Notes under the pieces: model-generated
Database searches by the model: none
What the model was told of the DNA's origin: nothing
The model's input: the letters and a program-made list of their open reading frames with translations, nothing else
In this document: positions 9,267 through 18,033 of the stretch, in pieces
How the letters are laid out: the number at the start of each line of letters is the position of its first letter
Position numbering within the stretch: the first letter of the stretch is position 1
Origin: JAVBLG01 sp031553655
GTDB lineage: Bacteria; Desulfobacterota; Desulfovibrionia; Desulfovibrionales; Desulfovibrionaceae
Reading direction: 5' to 3'
Length of the DNA stretch: 64,000 nt
Assembly: GCA_031553655.1 (NCBI GenBank)
Contig: JAVBLG010000091.1
Location: 1-64,000 of the forward strand
Program-made: the position numbers and the translations under genes

Positions 9267-9301
9267 GGGGTGATTTGAAAATTATTTTATAAGGCATAAA
9301 C

Positions 9302-10936
9302 ATGATTGAAGGAAAATTTGCCTCGCTTCATCCTTTTTTGGAAGGCGGGGAAATAAACGGCCGCAAAATTGCCAACAAGAGTTTTTTGCTGGCGTTGCTG
9401 AAGGCCGATCCGTTTGAGGAGTATCATTTTTTTACTGGCGGAAAAAAAGAAATGCACGCCGCGCTGGAGCCATACGGCAGTCTTTCGGCCCTGGGGCGGG
9501 GAGCGGTAAAAATTATGGGGCGGCCCGAGCTTCCGTCATGTCTCCAAAGCAACCGCTATGCCGTTTGCCATTTTTCCGACCCTTTCACCGGAATGTCCGC
9601 CGCCATGGCGCTGCGCAACAGGCATTCCCGCCATCTTTTCCCCATTACCGCCACCAATCACACCATAAGTTATACGGAGTACCCCAAATCTTTTTTGGAG
9701 TTGTGCTGGGGCGGATGCTCCAGGCGCGACGCCATAGGGGCCAATTCCCGCGCGGCGGCCTCGGCCATGGAAGGCATATTTTCTTCTCTGCGCGTCTCAT
9801 ACCGTTTCGATTCCGTCGGATTTGGCGTTCCGAGGATCAACGTTGTGCCCATGGGAGTTTTTCCCGGCTATTTCGAAGAAAATAGCGCGGAGGCGCGTCG
9901 AAAGGGGCGGGCCGAGCTTGGTTGCGGAGAGGACACGATCGTTTTTTTACTCTTTGGGCGTATAACCGCGCAGGACAAAATGGACCCGTTACCTGTTCTG
10001 CGCGCCATGCGCCGCATAAGGTCCGAACGTCCGGATTTGCCCCTGATGCTGGTTGTTTCCGGTTTTTCGCTGCCGGGAGAAAATATGCCGGACTTTCTGC
10101 GGGCCGCCGCCGCCGGAGACAAGCTCAACGTCCAGGTACTGCCTTCGCCGTCAGGAGAAAAAAAGCGGGAGCTTTTCGCCGCCGCCGACGTGTTCGTTTC
10201 CCCTTCGGACAATATACAGGAAACTTTCGGGCTGTCCCTGCTTGAAGCCGGGGCGGCCGGACTGCCCTGCATCGCCTCGGATTGGGACGGGTATCGCGAC
10301 ATAGTGGAAGACGGCGTCACCGGTCTGCTGGTTCCTTCCGTAACTCAGGGCGATACCCCGGGGCTTGACGCCCTGGCCGGGGCCGTGTTTGATAACCAGC
10401 ATCATTTCATGCGCGCGCAGCAAACCGCCGTGCTGGTGCCCGAGCTGGCCGGGGCCATGATGCGTCTGGCGTCCGACGCGGAGCTGCGCGCCCGTATGGG
10501 CCGGGCCGCCCTGGAGCGCGCGCGGACATTGTTTTCCTGGGAGGCGGTTGTAAAGTATTGGCTTGATCTATGGACTGAATTGGCGGAAGCAGCTATAAGT
10601 CCGGCGGAAGAAGAGCGTCTTAGGGCTGCGGTTCACCCCCTGGTCTTGCCCTATGGCCGCATTTTTGCAGCCTATGCTTCCGGATATCTCAAAAAAAATA
10701 CTATGTTGCGCTGCTCGGAGCTGGGAGTCGCGGTGCGTTCACGGCGCTACCCCCTTGCCGGGTGCCTGCACTCCGGCATGGAGGTCGATCAGGATCTTGT
10801 TTTTCAACTGCTTACAGTGGCCCGCAGGGAAATAAACATTGAAGCTGTTGCCGAGCGTCTGAAGTTTGACGATGAAAAAGCTAATGCGCTTGTTTTATGG
10901 GCTGTAAAGCAGGATTTATTAGAAATTATATTATAA
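9302..10936 (+). CDS. GT4-family glycosyltransferase with extra C-terminal domain
   Basis: A 544-residue GT-B glycosyltransferase. The N-terminal Rossmann half (1-190) contains the acceptor side. The GT4 half has FLLFGRITAQDKMDPL, VFVSPSDNIQETFGLSLLEAG (the E-x7-E donor motif) and GLPCIASDWDGYRDIVEDG, which positions the sugar nucleotide. Residues about 420-544 form an extra helical region without a match I recognise. The start follows a weak AAGG site. It is divergent from the mini-flagellin gene and could glycosylate flagellin or another surface polymer, since flagellin genes in this group often sit beside glycosyltransferases. Donor and acceptor are unknown. Confidence 0.8.
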   Translation: MIEGKFASLHPFLEGGEINGRKIANKSFLLALLKADPFEEYHFFTGGKKEMHAALEPYGSLSALGRGAVKIMGRPELPSCLQSNRYAVCHFSDPFTGMSAAMALRNRHSRHLFPITATNHTISYTEYPKSFLELCWGGCSRRDAIGANSRAAASAMEGIFSSLRVSYRFDSVGFGVPRINVVPMGVFPGYFEENSAEARRKGRAELGCGEDTIVFLLFGRITAQDKMDPLPVLRAMRRIRSERPDLPLMLVVSGFSLPGENMPDFLRAAAAGDKLNVQVLPSPSGEKKRELFAAADVFVSPSDNIQETFGLSLLEAGAAGLPCIASDWDGYRDIVEDGVTGLLVPSVTQGDTPGLDALAGAVFDNQHHFMRAQQTAVLVPELAGAMMRLASDAELRARMGRAALERARTLFSWEAVVKYWLDLWTELAEAAISPAEEERLRAAVHPLVLPYGRIFAAYASGYLKKNTMLRCSELGVAVRSRRYPLAGCLHSGMEVDQDLVFQLLTVARREINIEAVAERLKFDDEKANALVLWAVKQDLLEIIL

Positions 10937-10954
10937 TAAATAGATAAGTACGTA

Positions 10955-10971
10955 TTGGTATTAAATTTGCT
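10955..10971 (+). promoter_or_regulatory. Sigma-54 (-24/-12) type promoter candidate
   Basis: TTGGTATTAAATTTGCT has GG (10957-10958) and GC (10969-10970) exactly 10 bp apart, the spacing required by RpoN, and fits TTGGYAY-N4/5-TTGCT. A TATAAT overlaps its downstream end, so a sigma-70 -10 box is an alternative. It would drive the chemoreceptor gene about 225 bp downstream; rpoN itself is in this window. Confidence 0.4.
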
Positions 10972-11103
10972 ATAATATAACGCAAATACTACATAAGGTG
11001 TAAAGATTTTTCCCTGTATTCCGATACGCCATTATAATCGCTGCAAACAGCTTGGCATGCGATCGATACTGGCCGCGAGCGGCAACGGGCCGGCTTGCAG
11101 AAA

Positions 11104-11186
11104 AAAAAGGAAGGGCAATCCGCACGGCTCCTATCCGCTGCGGACGTAGTCAGTCGGCGGATAGAGCTGACTTTGGATTGAAACAT
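11104..11186 (-). repeat. TTTCAATCCACAG repeat, copy a (truncated)
   Basis: Read on the minus strand this matches the first 80 bp of longer copies at 27576-27744 and 61569-61749 (TTTCAATCCAnAGnCAGCTC, then CCGACTGACT, then GGAnCCGTGCGGATTGCCC). It lies in the leader of the chemoreceptor gene. Confidence 0.75.
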
Positions 11187-11197
11187 GAGGTGCGGAA

Positions 11198-13330
11198 ATG
11201 AAGAACCTGTCCCTGGCAATGAAAATGACTGTCGGCTTCGGCACGGTGCTGCTGCTCAGCGCGGCTCTGGGCATTTATCTGCTGATGTCTCTCAACAGAA
11301 TAAATGACGATACCACTACTGTGGCTGACGTGCTGGTAATGGAAACCGACGGCTCTTCCGAGCTGGAAACCGCCGCCCGCGTGGCCCGACTGGCCGCTAC
11401 TGAATTTATCAACAGCTATCAAGAGCAGGCCTTTTCGGCCTATCAGAGCGCATTTCGCGTTATTGAGGAAAAATACAGGGGCGCGGAAGAGTTTTCCCGC
11501 AAGTATCCCGGCCGCGCCAATCTCAGAACCCAGGTGGGTATACTTAAGGGCAATATAAGCGACTTTGGTTCGGGCATGACCCAGTTGCAAACCGCCACCA
11601 AAAATATGGCCACGCAGCGGGCTGTGTTTGGCAAGGCCGGAATTGACACCCTTAAGCAGATTGAAAACACGCTGAAGGTCCTTTCAGAGCTGCTGGACAA
11701 AGATATTAAGGCCGTGGACATGGACCGGGCCTCTATTTTGCGCCGTACCCACGCGGTGAGTCTTTTCAATGATCTTTACAATGAAATAGCCTATCTGCGT
11801 TACCAATTTTTGGCCGCTTTGGAAGTGAAGAGCCCCGAGCGCGCCAGAGAATCTCTGGCCAGGCTTGACGCGGCCGAAAAGATCGCCCAGGAAATAGAAG
11901 GTTATATTGTGGCTCCGGCCGTTGTTCAGGGCTTGGCCAAGGTCAAGGAAAACATTATTTCTTACCGCAAGTTCGCCAATGACTTTCTCAAGGAATTTGC
12001 CACGCTGCCCGGCTTGACCAGAAGGGCCATGGACGCCGCCGCCGCTGTGGCCGACACCAGCAAGAATCTGCTGGACTCCACCCTCCGAGACACCAGGGAA
12101 GCTTCGCAAGATGTGTCTAACCGGGCCGACGTGTCCGCCCGCAACGCCATGTACGGCACTATAATAGTGACCCTTATCGGCATTTTGCTCTCGATCCTGA
12201 TCACCAAAACCATTACCGGGCCGCTCACCAAGAGTTTGGGCTTTGCTCAGGATGTGGCCGCCGGCAACCTTGACAGCAAGCTCGACATTGATTCCACCGA
12301 TGAAGTCGGTCGCCTGGCCGACGCCCTGCGCACCATGGTTCGCAGTTTGAAGGAAAAGATCGCCGAAGCCAACGAAAAGAGTGAAAACGCCCGGGTTAAG
12401 GGTGAGGAAGCTCGTGTGGCCATGATGAGGGCCGAAGAAGCCCAGCGCGCCGCTGAGAGCGCCAAGCGCGACGGCATGCTTCAGGCCGCCTCCAAGCTCG
12501 AAGGCGTGGTGGAAGTAATTTCGTCCGCCGCCGAAGAACTTTCGGCCCAGATTGAACAGTCGGATCGCGGTGCGGCCGAGCAAAGCTCGCGCGTTAATGA
12601 AACCGCCGTTTCCATGGAACAGATGAACGCTTCGGTGCTGGAAGTGGCCAGAAACGCGGGCACAACCTCCGAAGTGTCCAACAATGCCCGTAAAAAGGCT
12701 GAAGAAGGCGCCGGAATCGTACGCAGCGTGGTCGCGGGCATTGCCGACGTGCAGAAGCAGTCTCTGGAACTCAAAGCCGACATGGGCGACCTTGGCAATC
12801 AGGCTGACAGTATCGGGCAAATCATGAACGTAATTTCCGATATCGCCGACCAGACCAACCTGCTCGCGCTTAACGCGGCCATTGAAGCCGCCAGAGCCGG
12901 AGAGGCCGGGCGCGGATTTGCCGTTGTTGCCGACGAAGTACGCAAGCTGGCTGAAAATACCATGAAGGCCACCCAGGAAGTGGGCTCGGCCATTCGCGGC
13001 ATTCAGAACGGGGCCACCAAGAATATCAATAATGTGGAACGCTCCGTGAAGTCCATTGAAGACGCCACCAGCATGGCCCATAAGTCCGGGGAAGCTCTTA
13101 TGGAAATTGTGAAGCTGGTTGAAAACGCCTCTGACCAGGTGCGAGGCATAGCCACCGCCGCCGAAGAGCAGAGCGCCGCCAGCGAGCAGGTTACCCACGC
13201 TGTGGAGCAGGTTCGCACCATATCCGCCGAAACTTCGCAAGCCATGGGCGAAGCGGCCAGAGCCGTGGCCGAACTTTCCACCCAGGCTCAAGTGCTCAGA
13301 AGGCTGGTTGAGGAATTGAAGCGTAGCTAG
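11198..13330 (+). CDS. Methyl-accepting chemotaxis protein with helical bimodular (HBM-like) sensor
   Basis: A 710-residue chemoreceptor. A first membrane helix (about 9-30) leads to an all-helical periplasmic region of about 250 residues that looks like an HBM sensor, a family that binds organic acids among other ligands. A second membrane helix (about 310-332), a HAMP domain and a long coiled coil follow. The signalling tip DIADQTNLLALNAAIEAARAG with GRGFAVVADEVRKLAE contacts CheA and CheW. The protein ends in EELKRS with no CheR pentapeptide. It is followed by a strong terminator, so it is monocistronic. No other chemotaxis gene is close by. Confidence 0.93.
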   Translation: MKNLSLAMKMTVGFGTVLLLSAALGIYLLMSLNRINDDTTTVADVLVMETDGSSELETAARVARLAATEFINSYQEQAFSAYQSAFRVIEEKYRGAEEFSRKYPGRANLRTQVGILKGNISDFGSGMTQLQTATKNMATQRAVFGKAGIDTLKQIENTLKVLSELLDKDIKAVDMDRASILRRTHAVSLFNDLYNEIAYLRYQFLAALEVKSPERARESLARLDAAEKIAQEIEGYIVAPAVVQGLAKVKENIISYRKFANDFLKEFATLPGLTRRAMDAAAAVADTSKNLLDSTLRDTREASQDVSNRADVSARNAMYGTIIVTLIGILLSILITKTITGPLTKSLGFAQDVAAGNLDSKLDIDSTDEVGRLADALRTMVRSLKEKIAEANEKSENARVKGEEARVAMMRAEEAQRAAESAKRDGMLQAASKLEGVVEVISSAAEELSAQIEQSDRGAAEQSSRVNETAVSMEQMNASVLEVARNAGTTSEVSNNARKKAEEGAGIVRSVVAGIADVQKQSLELKADMGDLGNQADSIGQIMNVISDIADQTNLLALNAAIEAARAGEAGRGFAVVADEVRKLAENTMKATQEVGSAIRGIQNGATKNINNVERSVKSIEDATSMAHKSGEALMEIVKLVENASDQVRGIATAAEEQSAASEQVTHAVEQVRTISAETSQAMGEAARAVAELSTQAQVLRRLVEELKRS

Positions 13331-13356
13331 TAGTTATAATGATTGAATAAAATTTA

Positions 13357-13391
13357 GCGGGGAGGAATAATTTATTCTTCCCCGCTTTTTT
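13357..13391 (+). terminator. Rho-independent terminator after the chemoreceptor gene
   Basis: GCGGGGAGGAATAA pairs with TTATTCTTCCCCGC through a short loop, followed by TTTTTT. Confidence 0.9.
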
Positions 13392-13487
13392 GGTTAAAAA
13401 AACTTTCTTCCCTTCCAGGCAAAATCTTTTTATAGTCGTCGCGTTCAAATAAAATAAATACAATGCGGAACGCGCCACGTTTACATC

Positions 13488-15227
13488 ATGCCATTTTTGC
13501 CCCAACCAAATTTTATGCCTATGTCCCGCGCCGAGATGGATCGTCTCGGCTGGCGCGAGCTGGATGTGCTTTTCATCACCGGCGACGCCTATGTGGATCA
13601 CCCGGCCTTCGGCACAGCCTTGCTGGGTCGCTATCTTATTGCCAACGGATATAAAACCGGCATAATCGCCCAACCTTCCTGGGATAATTTTGAAGATATA
13701 AAAAAAATGGGTTGCCCGAGTCTTTTCGTGGGCGTGAGTGCCGGAGCGCTCGACTCCATGCTGGCTCACTACACCGCCTTTCGTAAAAAGCGTCACGACG
13801 ATGCCTATACCCCCGGCGGCAAGGCCGGACGCCGTCCCAATCGAGCCGTAATTGTATACGCCAATATGGTGCGCCGGGTTTTTCCCGGCCTGCCTCTGGT
13901 CATTGGCGGCATTGAAGCCTCGCTCCGCCGGGCCAGCCATTATGACTTCTGGACGGATTCGCTGCGACGCTCTGTTATTTTTGACTCCCGCGCCGATTTG
14001 CTGGCCTATGGCATGGGCGAGCGCTCCACTCTGGAAATTGCCGAACGCCTGGAAAAAAAGTTGCCGGTCACGGGCATAGCGGGCACGGCGCATATAGGAC
14101 GCCGGGAAGATCTTCCGGCGGACGCCCATTGCATCACCTTGCCCGCGCACGAGGAGATACTCGCCAACCCCCGTCTGCTTATGGACGCCACTCTGAAACT
14201 GGAACGGCAGGTGCATCTGGGCACGGCCCATGCTCTGCAAATGCACGGCGAGCGCTCGATAATATTCAATCCTCCAGCCGCCCCCCTTTCTGCCGAGGAA
14301 ATGGATTCTCTTTACGCCCTGCCTTTCAGCCGCGAAGCCCACCCCTCCTATACCGACTTCATTCCGGCGCAAAATATGCTGAAAACCAGCATCACCAGCC
14401 ATCGCGGCTGCGGCGGAGGCTGTTCTTTCTGCTCTCTGGCCCTGCATCAGGGGCGTCTTATCAGCTCCAGATCGGAAGAGTCCATTTTGCATGAAGTGGA
14501 ATTTCTGGCCGAAACATGTAAAAAACCGGTGTCTATTTCCGACATAGGCGGCCCCACAGCCAATATGTGGCAGGGCGGGTGCGCTCTGCGCCGGGAAGTG
14601 GAGGGCGAGGAAGGCAGAAAGTCGCGCTGTCTGCGCCGTAGTTGCTGTTGGCCGGATGTTTGCCCGTCTTTTATGACCAGCCCCAAAAAACATGTGAGTA
14701 TGCTGCGCAAGGCCGCTTCCATGGCCGATGTGGGGCAAGTGCGCATAGCCAGCGGCATACGCGCTGATCTGGCGGTGAAAGATCCGCAGTTTTGGGAGGT
14801 TTATGTGCGTGAATTTACCGGCGGGCAGCTCAAAATGGCCCCGGAGCACTGCAATGCCGAGGTGCTTGAGCTTATGCGCAAGCCCTCCATGAAAGTTTTT
14901 GAGCAGGCTCTGCGTGAATTTAAAGAGCACAGCCGGGCGGCGGGCCTGAAGCAATTTGTGATTCCTTACCTTATGAGCGCTTTTCCCGGCTGCACCGACG
15001 CCCACATGGCCGAATTGGGGCGCTGGCTGAAACGCCAGGGGTGGCGGCCGCAGCAGGTGCAATGCTTCACGCCCACGCCGGGTACGGTGGCTACCGCCAT
15101 GTATTATGCCGGAATTGACGAAAAAGGACGTGAAATTTTTGTGGCCCGAAGAGATGCCGAAAGAATCAGGCAACATAAAATTATTACCCTGTCTTACTCT
15201 GGGCGTTCTGGACAGCAGAACTCCTAG
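13488..15227 (+). CDS. ygiQ: YgiQ-family radical SAM protein
   Basis: A 579-residue YgiQ (UPF0313) protein. The N-terminal part (about 20-290) has the conserved LDVLFITGDAYVDHPAFG and the cobalamin-domain-like GGIEASLRR region. The radical SAM core begins at RGCGGGCSFCSL, whose Cys308, Cys312 and Cys315 would bind the 4Fe-4S cluster that cleaves S-adenosylmethionine. Later motifs include SISDIGGPTANMW, RIASGIRADL and KMAPEH. The cysteine-rich stretch SRCLRRSCCWPDVCP (about 385) is a known feature of the family. The reaction is not established. The first residues are uncertain, because the ATG at 13488 lacks a clear ribosome-binding site and internal methionines follow. Confidence 0.88.
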   Translation: MPFLPQPNFMPMSRAEMDRLGWRELDVLFITGDAYVDHPAFGTALLGRYLIANGYKTGIIAQPSWDNFEDIKKMGCPSLFVGVSAGALDSMLAHYTAFRKKRHDDAYTPGGKAGRRPNRAVIVYANMVRRVFPGLPLVIGGIEASLRRASHYDFWTDSLRRSVIFDSRADLLAYGMGERSTLEIAERLEKKLPVTGIAGTAHIGRREDLPADAHCITLPAHEEILANPRLLMDATLKLERQVHLGTAHALQMHGERSIIFNPPAAPLSAEEMDSLYALPFSREAHPSYTDFIPAQNMLKTSITSHRGCGGGCSFCSLALHQGRLISSRSEESILHEVEFLAETCKKPVSISDIGGPTANMWQGGCALRREVEGEEGRKSRCLRRSCCWPDVCPSFMTSPKKHVSMLRKAASMADVGQVRIASGIRADLAVKDPQFWEVYVREFTGGQLKMAPEHCNAEVLELMRKPSMKVFEQALREFKEHSRAAGLKQFVIPYLMSAFPGCTDAHMAELGRWLKRQGWRPQQVQCFTPTPGTVATAMYYAGIDEKGREIFVARRDAERIRQHKIITLSYSGRSGQQNS

Positions 15228-15285
15228 ACAGTGTTGTCGCGAGCGCTTTTTTGCTACCCGCGAACCTCCGGGCAAACGCGGTTTT

Positions 15286-15320
15286 AGAGCGTTTTGCGAA
15301 TGAAATGAGCGAAATGCTCT
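15286..15320. repeat. AGAGCGTTTTGCGAATGAAAT hairpin repeat, copy 2
   Basis: AGAGCGTTTTGCGAATGAAA then TGAGCGAAATGCTCT: the arms AGAGCRTTTTGC and GCGAAATGCTCT pair. It is fused to the multi-hairpin module that follows. Confidence 0.75.
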
Positions 15321-15440
15321 GACGGCCCGTACGTTGTTAGGGCCGTCCGGACACAAAGTGTCCGTAACTTAGGCGGCGAAGCCGCCGTAATAATATGCTG
15401 TTCCGAGCCGCCGGTGAGAGGCGGCGCAGGGCAATCAGCC
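15321..15440. repeat. Multi-hairpin intergenic module, copy 1
   Basis: Four consecutive hairpins: GACGGCCC/GGGCCGTC, GGACAC/GTGTCC, GGCGGC/GCCGCC and GCCGCC/GGCGGC. Fixed joiners connect them: GTACGTTGTTA, CCGTAACTTAGG and TTCCGAGCCGCC. A second copy at 23422-23555 keeps the joiners while some stems change on both sides. It lies directly before the MFS exporter gene. Confidence 0.6.
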
Positions 15441-15514
15441 TTAATTCTTAAAAAACAGTTTCAGGTAATAGATAATTTAAAAAGCAAAATTCTATAATCT
15501 GGAAATGGGATGAC

Positions 15515-16900
15515 ATGGAAGGCAACGGCAATCATACTAATCTGAGGCCCATCGTTTTTTCAATATGCGCGGCGCAGTTTATTTTACCGTTCATGATGGC
15601 CGGGGTGAACGCGGTCTTGCCGCCTCTGGGGGCCAGCCTGGGAGCCAGCGCCCGCGAGCTGGGGTTGGTGGGCACCTTCTATGCCTTGGCCCTTTGTATT
15701 TTTCAGCTTTCTTCGGGGCGTATGGGCGATGTGTGGGGCCGCCGCCGTATTTTCCTGCTGGGCATGGGCATTTTCGCAGTGTGCAGCCTGGTGCAGGGTT
15801 TTATCAGTGACATAAAAGTATTTCTGGCCCTGCGCTTTGTTCAGGGCATGGGCGCGGCCCTCTTCAACGGAAGCGGGTTGGCCATTCTGGCCGGAGCAGC
15901 CCCCCTGGAAGTGCGTGGCCGCGTAATAGGCCTGAGCGGCACGGCCGTTTATGCGGGCATAGCCTGCGGCCCGCCTGTGGCCGGTTTTGTGGCCGGAACC
16001 TTCAACTGGCAATGGCTTTTTTGGGGCACGTCGGCGGCCGCGGCCGTCTGTTTCGCGCTTATGGCCCTTACCGTGCATGAGGAATGGCGGGTGGGCGAGG
16101 GCGAGCCCTACGATTTCAGAGGCTCGTTTATATACGCCGCCGCCATGGCCGCTCTGGTGATCGGGGCCACGGAACTACAGGACAGTTTGGCCCTGGGTTT
16201 TGTTCTCATTGGGGTTGGCGCGTTATTTATGGTTTTCTACGTGCTTGTGGAGCTGCGCACTAATTTTCCCCTGCTCGACGTGCGCCTTTTGGTCAACAAC
16301 AAGGTTTTCGGCTTGTCTTCGCTGGCCGCGTTCATCAACTATAGCTCCACCTTTGGCATGCTTTTCTTTTTTAGCCTGTACCTCCAGGTTGCCAAGGGAA
16401 TGAACGTGCGCGATGCCGGGCTGTTTTTGATTCTGCAATCGATAATTCAGGTGATTTTTACGCCCCTGGCTTCCCGCCTGGCCGAAAAATACACCTCGGA
16501 ACGCGTCAGCGCCTTCGGTATAGCCCTGTGCGGCCTGGGGCTTTTGTCGGCCATTTTTATGGATGCTCAAAGCTCGCTCTGGTATATGGCCTGCGCCCAG
16601 GTAATGCTTGGTCTGGGCATCAGTTTTTTTGCCACGCCCAACACCACGGTAATGCTTGGCAGTGTTGATTCGCGCTATCTGGGCCAGGCTTCGGGCCTGG
16701 TAGGCGCGGTACGCACTGGAGGGGCAGTTTTCAATATGGCCATAATCACCATGACTCTGGGCTTTTTCCTGGGGCACGAGCCGGTTGGAGCGAATAACGT
16801 GCATCAGTTCATTCGCAGCATGCATTTCGACTTGGCCCTTTTTGGGGTTCTGAATTTGCTGGCGATAGGGTGCGCCATGGGGCGCGGCCGGATCAAATGA
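15515..16900 (+). CDS. MFS transporter, DHA2 (EmrB/QacA) type
   Basis: A 461-residue inner-membrane protein with about 13-14 hydrophobic segments. After TM2, SSGRMGDVWGRRRIF is MFS motif A. ALRFVQGMGAALFNG is the motif C/D region, and GIACGPPVAGFV in TM5 is the antiporter motif found in drug/proton exporters. The closest family is EmrB/QacA-like multidrug or organic-anion exporters. No membrane-fusion partner (emrA) is adjacent, so it probably works alone. The upstream DNA holds a multi-hairpin module. Substrate is unknown. Confidence 0.85.
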   Translation: MEGNGNHTNLRPIVFSICAAQFILPFMMAGVNAVLPPLGASLGASARELGLVGTFYALALCIFQLSSGRMGDVWGRRRIFLLGMGIFAVCSLVQGFISDIKVFLALRFVQGMGAALFNGSGLAILAGAAPLEVRGRVIGLSGTAVYAGIACGPPVAGFVAGTFNWQWLFWGTSAAAAVCFALMALTVHEEWRVGEGEPYDFRGSFIYAAAMAALVIGATELQDSLALGFVLIGVGALFMVFYVLVELRTNFPLLDVRLLVNNKVFGLSSLAAFINYSSTFGMLFFFSLYLQVAKGMNVRDAGLFLILQSIIQVIFTPLASRLAEKYTSERVSAFGIALCGLGLLSAIFMDAQSSLWYMACAQVMLGLGISFFATPNTTVMLGSVDSRYLGQASGLVGAVRTGGAVFNMAIITMTLGFFLGHEPVGANNVHQFIRSMHFDLALFGVLNLLAIGCAMGRGRIK

Positions 16901-17037
16901 GCGGAACACGGCAGGGCATTTATGAGATTGCCCTGGTAACGCGGGTGTTTTTGTTGCCTCAGTAGCGCGTTTTTGTTATTATAAAAAGAAAAGTAATGAA
17001 TTAGGGCTGGTTCCGCGTAGCCCAAGGAGTATGTTAA

Positions 17038-17856
17038 ATGTCAGCAGAATTGACCAAGGCCCGCCAACAGTTGAGCCAGGTACGCACGTATTTGCGGCAG
17101 GACAGTCCGGTATCCGCGGCCCAGGCCTTGCAATCGGCTCTTGTGACCTTTATGAAAAATCCGCTGATCAAGTCCGAGCGGGATGAGCTCGAAAATCTCA
17201 TTACCGATGCCTGCCATTACATAGGCGTTGATGAGACGGTGCGTAAGCATTTCGCCCTGGAGATCAGCTATACCCCGGGGCAGGAACGGGCTTTGCACGA
17301 TGTGTTGCGCGATCTCATGGCGGAGCTGAGCAAGGTCACGCTTGACGACGCTCAGGAACGGGTGCGCATGTTGGAGCAAAGAAAGCATGACATGCTGGCC
17401 AGAGCCGGCCAGGAACTGTCTTCGGGGCAAATTAGCAAGGGCAAGCTGACCCTTAGCAATGTATGCAAGGATTTTCCCGATGACGCCGCTTTGCGCGGAT
17501 CGGCCGGCGAACTGCTGATGAACGCCCAATGCTATGAAGAAGCTGTCGATTTCCTTTCGGCTGCCTTGGACATGAAACCGGACATGCTTCCTCTGTACAA
17601 CACCATAGGCATAGGCCTGCGCAAGCTGAAACGCTTTGAAACGGCCGAAACCTACTTTTTGCGCGCTTCGCAATATTTACGCCATGACCCCAACCTGTAT
17701 TTTAATATCGGGCGCCTGTATCTGGATTGGAAAAAATACGACAAGGCCATCAAGTCCGCGGAAATGGCCCTGAAGCTCGATTCCCAATTTGTCGAAGCCC
17801 AAAAGCTGCTTACATATGTTAAGAAGCTGAAGGATGAGCAGGGCGGAAAGCGCTAG
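17038..17856 (+). CDS. TPR-repeat protein
   Basis: A 272-residue soluble protein without signal peptide. The first 120 residues are helical and charged (LTKARQQLSQVRTYLRQ). Residues about 125-265 contain tetratricopeptide repeats such as CYEEAVDFLSAALDMKP, RFETAETYFLRAS and KYDKAIKSAEMALKL, which form a binding groove for another protein. AAGGAG lies 8 bases before the ATG. The stop codon TAG is the first triplet of the palindromic element at 17854-17988, so insertion of that element may have set the present end of the protein. Function is unknown beyond scaffolding. Confidence 0.8.
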   Translation: MSAELTKARQQLSQVRTYLRQDSPVSAAQALQSALVTFMKNPLIKSERDELENLITDACHYIGVDETVRKHFALEISYTPGQERALHDVLRDLMAELSKVTLDDAQERVRMLEQRKHDMLARAGQELSSGQISKGKLTLSNVCKDFPDDAALRGSAGELLMNAQCYEEAVDFLSAALDMKPDMLPLYNTIGIGLRKLKRFETAETYFLRASQYLRHDPNLYFNIGRLYLDWKKYDKAIKSAEMALKLDSQFVEAQKLLTYVKKLKDEQGGKR

Positions 17857-17988
17857 ACAAATGCGTCTTTTGTCCAATTGGCTTCGTTAAGTGGGCTTTT
17901 TTGCTCAAGTCGAGTACAGTAAGAAGTACACTTCTTTCGCAAACAAGCCCACTTTCCTCGCTCTTGGTCCAAAATCAGCATTTGTCTA
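17854..17988. repeat. MITE-like palindromic element, copy 1
   Basis: Terminal inverted repeats TAGACAAATGC and GCATTTGTCTA bound a 135-bp sequence with an inner hairpin (AAGTGGGCTTTTTTGC with GCAAACAAGCCCACTT). A diverged copy sits at 61403-61552. No transposase is encoded. Confidence 0.75.
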
Positions 17989-18033
17989 TAGTCCCGGAGA
18001 GGCGCGCCATGAGGCTATCTCTACCTCTGCCAG

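Noticed and set aside
11684..13291. Long open frame antisense to the chemoreceptor gene (535 codons)
   Set aside because: It mirrors the codon bias of the chemoreceptor; the product is a Gly/His-rich sequence with no domain, and there is no ribosome-binding site.
13296..15356. 686-codon open frame antisense to ygiQ
   Set aside because: Shadow of a GC-skewed real gene; ygiQ has clear radical SAM motifs and the antisense product has none.
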